DNA of 20,923 nt from an uncultured Porphyromonadaceae bacterium (GTDB taxonomy: Bacteria > Bacteroidota > Bacteroidia > Bacteroidales > Muribaculaceae), in contig CABQCA010000022.1 of assembly GCA_902462525.1 (NCBI GenBank), positions 1-20,923 of the forward strand, read 5' to 3'. The notes under the pieces were generated by a model. That model worked only from the letters and a program-made list of their open reading frames with translations, had not been told where the DNA came from and did not search any database. Both the position numbers and the translations under genes were made by a program. Shown here one piece after another: positions 1 through 8,581 of this stretch (within the stretch, counting starts at the first letter, position 1; each line of letters starts with the position of its first letter).

Positions 1-1347
1 AGTGATGTCGCTGTGGCTCAGGAACATGAAGCGGCAGCCCGGCGCGAAGACGGCTGCCGATGTACCGGCGCCGGCGCCGACTGTCGTCGTGACTCCTTTG
101 GCACCGAGGCGTCCTACGGTGCGGTCCATGGGAGTGGGCGATGCCGTCTGGAAATAGTGGTTGCCGCCCTCGTCGCTGCCGTAGTAGGCCGTGGCATCGC
201 AGCCGGCAGGCGTTATGGCTTTTATGCGGCTGCCGTTGTAGCTGTATTCATAGAATCGGGTGAAACCCTCGCTGCTGCCGGCGACGACAAACGATTTCGC
301 TCCAAGATGCAGCCCTTCGTATGCCTCGGGCTCTATCCACGCCTTCGATTCCTCGGTGTATACCGAGCGGCTGACTGTCGATTTGGGGTTCACGCAGAAC
401 AGCTCGTAGCGGTTCTGGTCGCGGTTGAGGGTGGCCACAATAAGCTGCGACGGCTCCGGGCCGTAGCCGATGCGTGGTATATAGTACGGTGCGGAGGGGA
501 ATTCGAGCTTTTTTGTCTTGCGGGTCTCGATGTCGTAGCTGTGCACGCTCACCGATGAATTGGGCTGCCCGGCCACCGGGTATTTGTAGCTCAGTATGCC
601 CGGATAGAGGGCATATTCGGTCCTGCGCTCGCATGTGCCTTCGTAGAGCGGCAGCGTATAGGAGGGAACGGCGCTCTCGTCGAAGCGCACGTAGCAGAAC
701 GTGAGGTTGTCGGGAGCCCAGGCCATGAGCGATGTCACGGTGAACTCTTCCTCGTAGGTCCAGTCTGTGGCGCCGTTGATGACTGAGCCGACGGCGCCGT
801 CGGTGGTTACAGCCACTTCAGTCTCGTAGTCGAGTTTGGCCATGTAGATGTTGTTGTCGCCGGCTACGAAAGCCACCACCCGCGAGTCGGGTGAGAACAG
901 AGGGTCGCGCTGGCGGCTGTGGGCCTTCGACAGCGGGCGCAGCAGGCGCGAGCGCACCTCGTAGACATAGTACTCGGCCGTAAACGAGCGGCGGTATATG
1001 TTCTCGCTTTCGCGCCACACAAGCACTTTCGAGGCGTCGGGGCTGATGGTGAAGCCTTCGAAGTCGGGCAATGTCGTTTCGCGGGTATAGCCGACGTCGA
1101 AAAGCACACGGCTTTCTTTTCCGGTCGCTATGTCTTTGACTACAATCTTCTTATTGTCGGCCGAGCGTTCGGCGTAGCTTGTGCCGTCGGGCATGAAGAC
1201 AAGCGATGGCCGTGGTGCCGCATTGTCGGGATAGCTGAAAGCCGCGAGAGCGTTCACGTGCGGCGAGCGCTGCGAAGCGCCCGACGCCTGAACGGCCATC
1301 AGGCCCGCGACAGCGCATATTATGAAGACAAGTACTGATTTTTTCAT
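1..1347 (-). CDS. Dipeptidyl-peptidase IV-type S9B serine peptidase, N-terminal 449 residues (3' end outside window)
   Basis: A periplasmic or surface prolyl peptidase that would remove X-Pro (or X-Ala) dipeptides from peptide N-termini. It begins MKKSVLVFIICAVAGLMAVQ, a signal peptide. The rest is a beta-propeller of the DPP4 N-terminal domain type, with repeated SPD-type blade motifs (TISPDASKVLVW, LFSPDSRVVAF). The family signature DWTYEEEF falls at residues 195-202. By comparison with the human enzyme, E200 and E201 are the pair that binds the substrate N-terminus. Family members are about 700-750 residues, so the catalytic alpha/beta-hydrolase domain (Ser-Asp-His) lies beyond position 1 and cannot be checked. 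The start ATG is chosen because the signal peptide follows it directly and a TAnnTTTG box lies 21 nt upstream. The gene is 111 nt downstream of a phosphoesterase gene. Family assignment is firm; membership of the upstream SusCD operon is uncertain. Confidence 0.93.
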   Translation of the reverse strand, partial: MKKSVLVFIICAVAGLMAVQASGASQRSPHVNALAAFSYPDNAAPRPSLVFMPDGTSYAERSADNKKIVVKDIATGKESRVLFDVGYTRETTLPDFEGFTISPDASKVLVWRESENIYRRSFTAEYYVYEVRSRLLRPLSKAHSRQRDPLFSPDSRVVAFVAGDNNIYMAKLDYETEVAVTTDGAVGSVINGATDWTYEEEFTVTSLMAWAPDNLTFCYVRFDESAVPSYTLPLYEGTCERRTEYALYPGILSYKYPVAGQPNSSVSVHSYDIETRKTKKLEFPSAPYYIPRIGYGPEPSQLIVATLNRDQNRYELFCVNPKSTVSRSVYTEESKAWIEPEAYEGLHLGAKSFVVAGSSEGFTRFYEYSYNGSRIKAITPAGCDATAYYGSDEGGNHYFQTASPTPMDRTVGRLGAKGVTTTVGAGAGTSAAVFAPGCRFMFLSHSDIT

Positions 1348-1368
1348 ACCAAAAAAGTGTATTCGGCA

Positions 1369-1376
1369 CAAAGGTA
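1369..1376 (-). promoter_or_regulatory. Bacteroidetes -7 box for the DPP-IV gene
   Basis: On the minus strand this reads TACCTTTG, a full match to TAnnTTTG, ending 21 nt before the ATG at 1347. No TTTG lies 19-21 nt upstream, so the -33 half is poor. If it is used, the leader is only about 15 nt and the peptidase is transcribed independently of the upstream genes. Confidence 0.5.
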
Positions 1377-1458
1377 ATGAAAAAATACTTACCCCGGCCC
1401 CATTTCTGCCCAAAAACACAAATTCTTCTTCTGCTATCATGCGACAATGGATTGGTTT

Positions 1459-3000
1459 TCAGCGGCGTTGGAGCGTGCGGGCGTATTTGCGACCGTAGCG
1501 GTCGGTCACCTTGACGGTGACGGGGCTGTCGGAAGCCTTTGTACGAGCCTTGAAGAAATGCCATGACCATACAGGACGGACCGTGCCGATAAGCGGATTG
1601 CCGAGCGCAAGGTAGGGCACGGGGCACGACATAAGATAGAGGGGATCTTTAGAACGTACGCGTTCGACCGGCAATTCTTTACCGTTTTCGTACATTTCGA
1701 CGGTCCACCCCGGTCCGTAGCTCCATACGTTCACAAGGATTTCGTTCTGCTTTTCTCTTTCGGGGGCGAATTCAGCGGCTACTTCGCTGTTGTCTATTTC
1801 GATTTTGTTGAGGTCGTAGATGCGCATTATATCATTGCGGTCCATGCCTGTGCCTTTGAAGTAGTTTGTGAAGCCATTGCCGGGAGTAAAGTTCCATACT
1901 GCGTAGCCTGATGGGGTTCCTTCGCGACAAAGATTGTTGTCATTGCCAAGGTCGACTCGTGCGTTGAGCCACCACGAGCCGCAGACGGCACCGTAGTTTG
2001 TTTCATGCAGATTAGCTTTCTCGGCCGCATAACTGATGTGGGTGTGACCTGATATGATTTCCACGTTTTTGAAAGGAGCCAGAAGTTTGGCGAGTTCGGC
2101 TCCGTTGACAAGGCGCCACTCGGTGTCCATGCCTGGAGAAGGCAATAGCGGAGCATGGAGGCACAGCATGATGGGTGTGGAAGAGTCAAGGCCCTCAAGA
2201 TCGCGGCGCAGCCATTCCATCTGAGGCTCGCGTATTTTGTTTTTGTACACACACTCGCCGTCGGCGCTTAGGGTGGGGCCGTTATCGACTATCTCCTCAT
2301 CATCAAGGACTATGAAGTGGACTCCGCCTTTGTCGAACGAATAATATTCCGGCCCGACAAATCTGCGCCATTCTGCTCCGGCGTCGATATCGTTCATTGC
2401 CGTAGGATCGTGGTCATGGTTGCCCATTACGCTGTAGACCCGACCGTTGATGCGCTCGATGTCGGAGTATGCCTGCGGCAGTCCGTAGCGGTTCGATTTC
2501 CAGTAGCAGTCGTGAGCCTGATCGCCGAGCAGAATTACAAATGGATCGAGGCCGGCGGTGCGCAGGGAATCGAGTGTGGCATTCACGTCGGGCACTGTGG
2601 TGCTGACGAAGCAGTTGACTTCGCCGTGGCGGTTGCTTATCTGATTGTCGGCCATGGCAACGAAAGCGAAGTGGCTGTCTTCAACAGACTTAAGAATAAA
2701 GTTGGCGGTCTCGGGTTCGTCGGCGGGAGTGGTGAGAAGTCTCCAGAAGTCCGGACGGTTGCCGTGGCACGTGGCGGGTTCGTAGCCGGAGGGCGTACAG
2801 ACAAATATCAGTCCGAGAGTTTTGTCTGTTTCGAGTGTATAGCGTCCTTCAGAATCGGTAAGCACTATTTCGTATCCGTCGGACACTTTGATTCCCGGCA
2901 GACCTTTGCCGTCGGTGTCGCTGACAATGCCGTTGACAGTACCGGCTCGGCAAGGTAGAAATGCGGCAAGAATAACGAGAACTGAAAGTATGTTTTTCAT
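1459..3000 (-). CDS. Secreted calcineurin-like metallophosphoesterase with N- and C-terminal accessory domains
   Basis: A 513-residue exported phosphoesterase of the calcineurin superfamily, which hydrolyses phosphomono- or diesters with a two-metal centre. A signal peptide (MKNILSVLVILAAFLPCRAG) is followed at about residues 22-100 by a carboxypeptidase-regulatory-like beta domain (VNGIVSDTDGKGLPGIKVSD). The catalytic core has its metal motifs in order: D118-N-Q120, GDQAHD (159-164), GNHD (193-196), H282 in CLHAPL, and GHTH (318-321). Motif I is D-x-Q rather than the textbook D-x-H, a variant I believe occurs in related secreted families. Residues from about 330 to the end form a beta-rich tail (VWNFTPGNG, SWHFFKART) consistent with the C-terminal domain seen in Bacteroidetes homologues. 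It lies 61 nt downstream of susD, past a hairpin terminator, with no promoter of its own visible, so it is probably expressed by read-through. The substrate cannot be read from the sequence. Confidence 0.9.
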   Translation of the reverse strand: MKNILSVLVILAAFLPCRAGTVNGIVSDTDGKGLPGIKVSDGYEIVLTDSEGRYTLETDKTLGLIFVCTPSGYEPATCHGNRPDFWRLLTTPADEPETANFILKSVEDSHFAFVAMADNQISNRHGEVNCFVSTTVPDVNATLDSLRTAGLDPFVILLGDQAHDCYWKSNRYGLPQAYSDIERINGRVYSVMGNHDHDPTAMNDIDAGAEWRRFVGPEYYSFDKGGVHFIVLDDEEIVDNGPTLSADGECVYKNKIREPQMEWLRRDLEGLDSSTPIMLCLHAPLLPSPGMDTEWRLVNGAELAKLLAPFKNVEIISGHTHISYAAEKANLHETNYGAVCGSWWLNARVDLGNDNNLCREGTPSGYAVWNFTPGNGFTNYFKGTGMDRNDIMRIYDLNKIEIDNSEVAAEFAPEREKQNEILVNVWSYGPGWTVEMYENGKELPVERVRSKDPLYLMSCPVPYLALGNPLIGTVRPVWSWHFFKARTKASDSPVTVKVTDRYGRKYARTLQRR

Positions 3001-3044
3001 AAAAATGCGAAAATCGGGGGCGCAGATGAGCCTGCGTCCCCGAT
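3001..3044 (-). terminator. Intrinsic terminator or attenuating hairpin after susD
   Basis: Arms at 3013-3025 and 3032-3044 pair over 13 positions with one mismatch (an A-C pair in the minus-strand RNA) around a 6-nt loop. On the minus strand the hairpin is followed by TTTT and, after CGCA, by TTTTT, just before the phosphoesterase ATG at 3000. It probably reduces transcription beyond susCD rather than stopping it, since the next gene has no evident promoter. Confidence 0.75.
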
Positions 3045-3061
3045 ATATTATGGTTTAAATT

Positions 3062-4789
3062 TTATTTCCAGAGAGGCTGCTGTTCGAGTTTGTCGTTAAG
3101 CTGGAGCTGGCCTGTAGGAATAGGATAGAGGTACTGTCTGGCTTCGAATGCACGGCTTGTGCCGTTGCTTGCATCGATATATCCGTCGACATTGGCGTAG
3201 CTTACAGGCGATGCGCTTATGTTGGCACCGAGAGTAATGTTAGGATATTTGTTGGTGTCGAGGAGTTCGAGCTGATGCCAGCGGATGAGGTCCCAGTAGC
3301 GGATGCCTTTGTCGAACATGAGTTCGCAACGACGGCAACGGCGTACTTCCCAAAGAAGGTTGGAAATGCCCATGTTGTTGGCCGGGTCGGCCATGGCAGA
3401 CAGGGAAGCCACAGTGGCATCAGGAAGACCTGCACGTTCGAACATCTTGTTCATCGTCTTGTTGAGATCAGCATCGGTAAGCGAGCCGAGTTCGGCTTTC
3501 GCTTCCATGTAGTCGCAGGCTATCAGAGCGCCCCAGTAGAGAGGAGCACAAGTGTAGTTCTTGATTGTGGTAGTGAATTCTTCTGTCATTTCGGGGTTGT
3601 TGAACTTGCTTACTCCGTAACCTGTAAGAGAGGTCATAAGCATGGAGTTGGGGCGCTGATACTGAAGTCCGTTATAGTAAACGGCAGTATCGACCATCTG
3701 TGCAAGGCGTCCGTCGCGAACATCGAGAGCGTCCTTAATCGAGTAGGTATAGATTTTTGTCTTGCCGTCGGAGGCCAGACGTTCCCATGTCTTACCTGCA
3801 TCGCTTTTGTTCGTTTCCGAAGTAAGCTGTAGCGGTTTGCCGTCTGTTTTAAAGAGGAAAGCATCGAAAGCATCTTTAGTCATACCTGCAACGGGAGTCG
3901 ACGAACTTGTGTAATCGACGGTGCAGTGCATGAGAATGTCTTTCTCGTAAGCTTTCATGAATATTATTTCGCTGTTGGCGCTTAGGGCACCGCGGAACGA
4001 ATTGTACAGAGCCTTGTAATTGTCACCGATAGGATATTTGTCGACGAGAGGACCGGCAGCATTTACAACTTCATTGAAGTATTTGTTTGCACGTTCGGTA
4101 TTGTTCAGGTGGTACTTGGCGTATGAACCTTCATAGAGACAAATTTCCGACTTCATAGCGGCAGCGAGGTCGGCGCTGAAAGTGATTTTAGAAGATTTGG
4201 TGCCGATGTTGTTCACTGCATAATTAAGGTCTTCCAGCGCATAGTCAATGACAGCGTTGCGGTCGGTGCGGGGACCGAACAGTTCGGCTTCGTCGGACGG
4301 ATCCAGAGCTTTTGTAACCAGAGGCACGTCGCCGTAAGTGCGGACAAGCAGATAGTATTCGTAACCGCGCATGAGTCGGGCTATTGCTGTGAAGTTCGTC
4401 TTCTCAGCTTCTGTCAATGAGCTTGAAGCGACGCCTTCGATGATTAGGTTGGCTCGACGGATTTCTTCATAGGGCGACTCCCAGTTGCTTGAAGAACTGG
4501 GAATGGAAATGTTTTTCCACGGAGTGACCGAATTTGAGCCGACAGGATTGGCCTGGTCATCGCTCAGGGTCTGGGCATAAAATACGCCGAGGGCAGAGCC
4601 GTTGCCATAGCCGGAGAATTCTTCGTAGAATGAGTTGATTTGTCCCTGCACATTGTTGGGATTGCTCCAGAAGGCGGGATTGGAGATCAGCATGGACTCG
4701 GGATAGCGGTTGTCGTTCAGGAAGTCGTCGCAGCCTGTAAGAGTTGCGACGGCAAGTCCCATCGCTATCAGAAAATATATTTTTTTCAT
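3062..4789 (-). CDS. SusD/RagB-family outer-membrane substrate-binding lipoprotein
   Basis: A 575-residue surface lipoprotein that caps the paired SusC channel and captures substrate. The N-terminus MKKIYFLIAMGLAVATLTGC ends in a lipobox with C20 as the lipidated residue, followed by DDFLN, a common start for mature SusD proteins. Family signatures are RLMRGYEYYLLVRTYGDVPL (TPR-like alpha region), EVRRCRRCELMFDKGIRYWD leading into the LIRW motif, and a C-terminal YLYPIPTGQLQLNDK. Its length is normal for the family (about 500-600). It lies 19 nt downstream of susC and must be co-transcribed with it, and a terminator hairpin follows its stop codon. The ligand is unknown; SusD-like proteins bind glycans, and some (RagB) bind peptides. 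Confidence 0.96.
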   Translation of the reverse strand: MKKIYFLIAMGLAVATLTGCDDFLNDNRYPESMLISNPAFWSNPNNVQGQINSFYEEFSGYGNGSALGVFYAQTLSDDQANPVGSNSVTPWKNISIPSSSSNWESPYEEIRRANLIIEGVASSSLTEAEKTNFTAIARLMRGYEYYLLVRTYGDVPLVTKALDPSDEAELFGPRTDRNAVIDYALEDLNYAVNNIGTKSSKITFSADLAAAMKSEICLYEGSYAKYHLNNTERANKYFNEVVNAAGPLVDKYPIGDNYKALYNSFRGALSANSEIIFMKAYEKDILMHCTVDYTSSSTPVAGMTKDAFDAFLFKTDGKPLQLTSETNKSDAGKTWERLASDGKTKIYTYSIKDALDVRDGRLAQMVDTAVYYNGLQYQRPNSMLMTSLTGYGVSKFNNPEMTEEFTTTIKNYTCAPLYWGALIACDYMEAKAELGSLTDADLNKTMNKMFERAGLPDATVASLSAMADPANNMGISNLLWEVRRCRRCELMFDKGIRYWDLIRWHQLELLDTNKYPNITLGANISASPVSYANVDGYIDASNGTSRAFEARQYLYPIPTGQLQLNDKLEQQPLWK

Positions 4790-4808
4790 TGTTGTATCTG
4801 GTATTATA

Positions 4809-7800
4809 TTAGAAAGTTACCTGAAGGCCGAAAGAGTATGTTTTCATCATGGGAACAGTACGTCCGAAACCTCCGTAACCGTCGTTGAGATAACCTCCGA
4901 AAGTCTGGTTCAGCTCGGGATCGATATGGATCTTGCGGGCGCCGTTGTAGATGAAGCACGGGTTTTCAGCCGAGAAATATATGCGGGCTTTCTGTATGAG
5001 AGCCTTTGTAGTGATTTCAGCAGGCAGTGTGTAGCCGACAGTAATATTCTTGAGACGCAGGTAGGCCATATTCATCAGATACTTGCTCTGAGGATAGAAG
5101 TTGCCCCAGCCAAGTCCAATGTTAGGAATGGTGCCCGCAGAGCTGCCTGTGGTGCCGACCATATTGGGATAATCATTGTTCTGATCCACATCATAGCCTA
5201 CGATAGTGTAGGTAGGAATGCCCTTTTCGGGGTCGAAGCCTTCTTCGATGATGTATTTGTTATATGACTGCTGGTGTTCGAATGTGCCGAGGTTGGAGGC
5301 TGCCATAGGAACGCTGAACGAACCTGTAGCCCACATTTTGCGTTTGCCAACGCCCTGGAAGAACAGGTCGATATCGAAGCCTTTCCAAGCTCCGCCGAGG
5401 CGGAACGAGTATTCGTAGCGGGGAAGAGCGTTGCCGATAACTTTCAGGTCGCCATGGTCATCCATAGTGCCTTTGCCGCCGTCGATTACGCCGTTTCCGT
5501 CGCGATCCTTATACTTTACGTCGCCGGGGCCATAGTGGAAGTTCTTGTTGCTCTCAAGACCTGTCTGGTCGGCAATGCCGTCAGCGTATATCCACGCGCC
5601 TGTCCACTTGCCTTTTTTGTCGTAAACTTTGCCGGTGAAGTCGCTTTCCTCGAAATAGCGGTCAGTTTCAAAACCGACGATGTCGCCATAGTATAGCCCC
5701 GGAGTGTAGCCCTGTCCGTAGGAATACATGATGCCGTTTGTCGAATTGTATTTTTCGATTTTGGTGCGGGCATCGGCAAGAGTGAATGTTGCATATACAT
5801 CTGCGTCGCCGAAGCTGTGATTCCAGCCGATAGAGATTTCCCAGCCGCGTGTGCGGAGCTGACCGGCGTTTACAAGAGGAGCGGAAGCGCCCATAACCTG
5901 AGGCATCGGGTTGCCGGGAGCAAGCATGTCGCGAGTGTCGCGCTGGTACCAGTCGAAACTTACATTAAGAGAGTTGTCAAGGAATCCGAGGTCAAGACCT
6001 ATGTCGGTGGTGATGATGCGTTCCCATGTAAGAGAGGACGAAACAAGAGTTGGCATCGAGAATTCGGAAATCTTTTGGCCGTTTGCTCCAAGCCAATGGG
6101 TGTTGCCCTTAGATACCTGATTGATTACGGAAAGGAAGGCATATTCGTTGACTGCGTCGTTGCCTACATGACCGTAAGATGCGCGGAGTTTACCGTTGCT
6201 CCACCAGCTTTTGACGGGTTCGAAATAGTTCTCTTCAGAGAAGCGGTAGCCGGCCGAGAATGAGGGGAAGAATGCCCACTGGTCGTACGAGGGGAAACGT
6301 GTCGATGCATCATAGCGACCGTTTGCTTCGAAGAGGTATTTGCCTTTGTAGTCGTAGTTGATACGTCCGAAGAAACCGGCTGTTGCGCTTCTTGTGTGTT
6401 CACCGCTTGTGCTGTAAGTGTCGCCGTCAGTAAGATTGATGTTTGGTTTGGTGTTGTCAAGAAGACTGTAGCGCTGAGCATAGAAGTAGTTTCGGTCCCA
6501 GCGTTCAGCCGTTCCGCCGGCCATAATTTTGATATTGTGGTCCTGGGCAATGGTCTTGGCATAAGTGGCAAATACGTTGGTGTTCCACATAGTAGTGCGA
6601 CGGTTGCTTCGGGCGGCATAAGTGCTGGAATACGATGTCCATGTGCCGAATGCGTTGGAACTCCAGTTGTTCCACATTACGCCGGGCACCTGAGCTGCCT
6701 CACTGTTCATGTTGTAAATGCCGTAGGTGAAGTCGGCCTGCAGAGTAAGGCCGGGAATGATTTCGGCGTTCATCCAGGCGGTCATGCGGTTCTGTGTGCT
6801 TACGGTTTCGTCTTTGTGCGCTGCATCGCGGATACCCTGGTCGTTACGGAAGTAGCGGGGATTGCCGTCGGCGTCGTTGACATAACCGTAGGTTTCGAAG
6901 AAAGGCGAGAAACGCCACATGTATTGGTAGGAGTTACGCTGAAGGTCGGGCGACTGATAATTGCGCTGACCCCACTGGAAGCGAGCGCCGCCCTTTAACC
7001 ATGGGAAGATTTCTGTCTGGATATTGGCTGAAACAGTGTAGCGTGTAAGCTTTTCAGGACTGTAGCGCATGAGGCCTTCCTTGCTGTCGTAGCCGAAGCT
7101 GAGGCGGTAGGTTGTTTTGCCGGAAGTACCGTCGAGGCTGACGTTGTGCTGCTGCGAAGGCGCTGTCTGGAACAGGGTCTTGCCTGTATTCCAGTCGGCG
7201 TAGCGGATCCATGAACCGGAAGGAGTTACAATATAGTCGCCTACATTGTTTTCGTTCTCGTAGGGGTGCAGCTCGACAATGCTTTCATAGCGTTTGCCGC
7301 CGTGCTGCTCCTGCCACTTGCGGGCATAGGGAAGCACGTCCCAGTAGTTCATGCCGAAAACTTCGTAAGAGCCGATGTTACGGGCATAGGACTGAATGGC
7401 TGTTTCGAGGTCGGTTACAGTGTTTGCGAAAGTTGCGTAGTCGGTTGCGGAATTGAAACCGAAGTTGTTGGTGTATTTGAGTGATACCTTGTCTTTCGAA
7501 GAACCGCCTTTGGTTGTAATAAGGATTACACCGAAAGCAGCGCGGGTACCATAGATAGCGGTGGATGCTGCGTCCTTGAGTACAGAGATTTCTGCGATGT
7601 CGTCGGGGTTGAGGAACGACATGTCATCGACAGGAACACCATCGACAACGATAAGAGGTTCGGATTTGGCACCGTTGGAAAGAGTACCTGTGCCGCGGAT
7701 TTTGATGGTCGGGTTAGAAGAGAAGTCACCGTTTGAGGTGGTGATGGTAAGACCGGGGATAGCGCCCTGAAGAGCGCGTGTCACATCCTGAACAGGACGT

Positions 7801-8231
7801 GATTCCATCGTGCGGGCAACATCGACGGTGCTGACGGCGCCGGTGAGGTTGGCGCGTTTCTGAGTACCGTAGCCGATGGCGACGAGTTCGTTGAGAACTT
7901 CGGTCGAGGGCTGGAGGTAGACCACCATGTTGGGAGCTGCGGGCACTGTCTGGGTGGCGTAGCCAACGTAGCTTACTTCGAGGCGGGCGCCGCGTGCTAC
8001 GCGGATTCTGAAGTTACCGCCTGCGTCTGTAGAGACGCCCTGGCCTTTTACACCTTTCAGAACAACAGAGGCGCCGATAACCGGCTCGTTATTCTCGTCG
8101 AGAACCGTACCTTCGATGACGGTAGCGTTCTGGCTTTGCTGCTGGGGGGCGGGCTCGGCGGCAGCATTGAATGTGCCGGTCAGCGGTACGCCTGCCATCA
8201 GGAGCATAGCTGCGAATAGATGCTTTCTCAT
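4809..8231 (-). CDS. SusC/RagA-family TonB-dependent outer-membrane transporter
   Basis: A 1140-residue TonB-dependent importer that takes up a large substrate across the outer membrane with the SusD-like lipoprotein. Order of parts: signal peptide (about residues 1-25); a carboxypeptidase-regulatory-like domain (about 38-108, with EGTVLDENNEPVIGASVVLKG and SYVGY); a TonB-box region (EVLNELVAIGYGTQKR, about 111-126); a plug domain with LTGAVSTVD, IRGTGTL, PLIVVDGVP, DDIAEISVLKDAASTAIYG and GVILITTKGG; then a long 22-strand-type barrel ending in KTYSFGLQVTF, with a terminal aromatic residue as expected for BAM insertion. Length is usual for SusC. The start is the first ATG before a clear signal peptide. 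It is the first gene of the minus-strand cluster, with a likely leader of about 190 nt. No anti-sigma/ECF pair, HTCS or SusR-type regulator is in the window. Confidence 0.97.
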   Translation of the reverse strand: MRKHLFAAMLLMAGVPLTGTFNAAAEPAPQQQSQNATVIEGTVLDENNEPVIGASVVLKGVKGQGVSTDAGGNFRIRVARGARLEVSYVGYATQTVPAAPNMVVYLQPSTEVLNELVAIGYGTQKRANLTGAVSTVDVARTMESRPVQDVTRALQGAIPGLTITTSNGDFSSNPTIKIRGTGTLSNGAKSEPLIVVDGVPVDDMSFLNPDDIAEISVLKDAASTAIYGTRAAFGVILITTKGGSSKDKVSLKYTNNFGFNSATDYATFANTVTDLETAIQSYARNIGSYEVFGMNYWDVLPYARKWQEQHGGKRYESIVELHPYENENNVGDYIVTPSGSWIRYADWNTGKTLFQTAPSQQHNVSLDGTSGKTTYRLSFGYDSKEGLMRYSPEKLTRYTVSANIQTEIFPWLKGGARFQWGQRNYQSPDLQRNSYQYMWRFSPFFETYGYVNDADGNPRYFRNDQGIRDAAHKDETVSTQNRMTAWMNAEIIPGLTLQADFTYGIYNMNSEAAQVPGVMWNNWSSNAFGTWTSYSSTYAARSNRRTTMWNTNVFATYAKTIAQDHNIKIMAGGTAERWDRNYFYAQRYSLLDNTKPNINLTDGDTYSTSGEHTRSATAGFFGRINYDYKGKYLFEANGRYDASTRFPSYDQWAFFPSFSAGYRFSEENYFEPVKSWWSNGKLRASYGHVGNDAVNEYAFLSVINQVSKGNTHWLGANGQKISEFSMPTLVSSSLTWERIITTDIGLDLGFLDNSLNVSFDWYQRDTRDMLAPGNPMPQVMGASAPLVNAGQLRTRGWEISIGWNHSFGDADVYATFTLADARTKIEKYNSTNGIMYSYGQGYTPGLYYGDIVGFETDRYFEESDFTGKVYDKKGKWTGAWIYADGIADQTGLESNKNFHYGPGDVKYKDRDGNGVIDGGKGTMDDHGDLKVIGNALPRYEYSFRLGGAWKGFDIDLFFQGVGKRKMWATGSFSVPMAASNLGTFEHQQSYNKYIIEEGFDPEKGIPTYTIVGYDVDQNNDYPNMVGTTGSSAGTIPNIGLGWGNFYPQSKYLMNMAYLRLKNITVGYTLPAEITTKALIQKARIYFSAENPCFIYNGARKIHIDPELNQTFGGYLNDGYGGFGRTVPMMKTYSFGLQVTF

Positions 8232-8409
8232 AAAGTTAATGGAAGATTGATTATGTTTTGGGTTTTGTGTTTTTATCTCGATGTGTTTTATTGATAATCA
8301 TGGTATAGCCTGCGTTCCTGCCTCGGGAGCGGTTGGGCCGAAGGTTGTTGTTTGTCCGATAAATGGCGATGTGTCATTAGTTTAGTTGATGAGAATGGAG
8401 TGTCGGATG

Positions 8410-8429
8410 TGTGTTCACATGTTAACACA
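8410..8429. promoter_or_regulatory. Inverted repeat at the presumed susC transcription start (possible operator)
   Basis: TGTGTT (8410-8415) and AACACA (8424-8429) are inverted around 8 nt. They sit immediately downstream of the minus-strand -7 box at 8433-8440, so they cover the expected start of the susC transcript. A bound regulator there could block initiation, or the repeat could form a weak 5' hairpin. The call rests on position and symmetry only. Confidence 0.35.
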
Positions 8430-8432
8430 GCC

Positions 8433-8440
8433 CAAAATTA
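8433..8440 (-). promoter_or_regulatory. Possible -7 box of the susC promoter
   Basis: On the minus strand this reads TAATTTTG, a full match to TAnnTTTG. No TTTG lies at the usual 19-21 nt upstream, so an activator might be needed, which is common for inducible sus-type operons. It predicts a leader of about 190 nt before the susC ATG at 8231. Confidence 0.42.
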
Positions 8441-8472
8441 AACAAAGTTTTTAAAAACGGTGCATGTATTAA

Positions 8473-8487
8473 CATTGTTTAACAATG
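8473..8487. repeat. Palindrome CATTGTTtAACAATG
   Basis: Perfect 7-bp arms around one central base, about 33 nt upstream of the susC -7 box. The position suits an activator or repressor site for susC, but it could also be a chance AT-rich palindrome. Confidence 0.4.
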
Positions 8488-8549
8488 AATTTTGTTCTGA
8501 AAATTCTCCGAAATTGGGCGAGAAGGCCACAGTCAGGTGATAAGTGTAA

Positions 8550-8567
8550 TTTTTACAATTGTAAAAA
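8550..8567. repeat. Perfect 18-bp AT-rich palindrome
   Basis: TTTTTACAATTGTAAAAA is a perfect palindrome with no spacer, placed between the two divergent promoters. It could be a dimeric regulator site; no protein can be assigned to it. Confidence 0.4.
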
Positions 8568-8581
8568 ATTGTTTAACGCTA

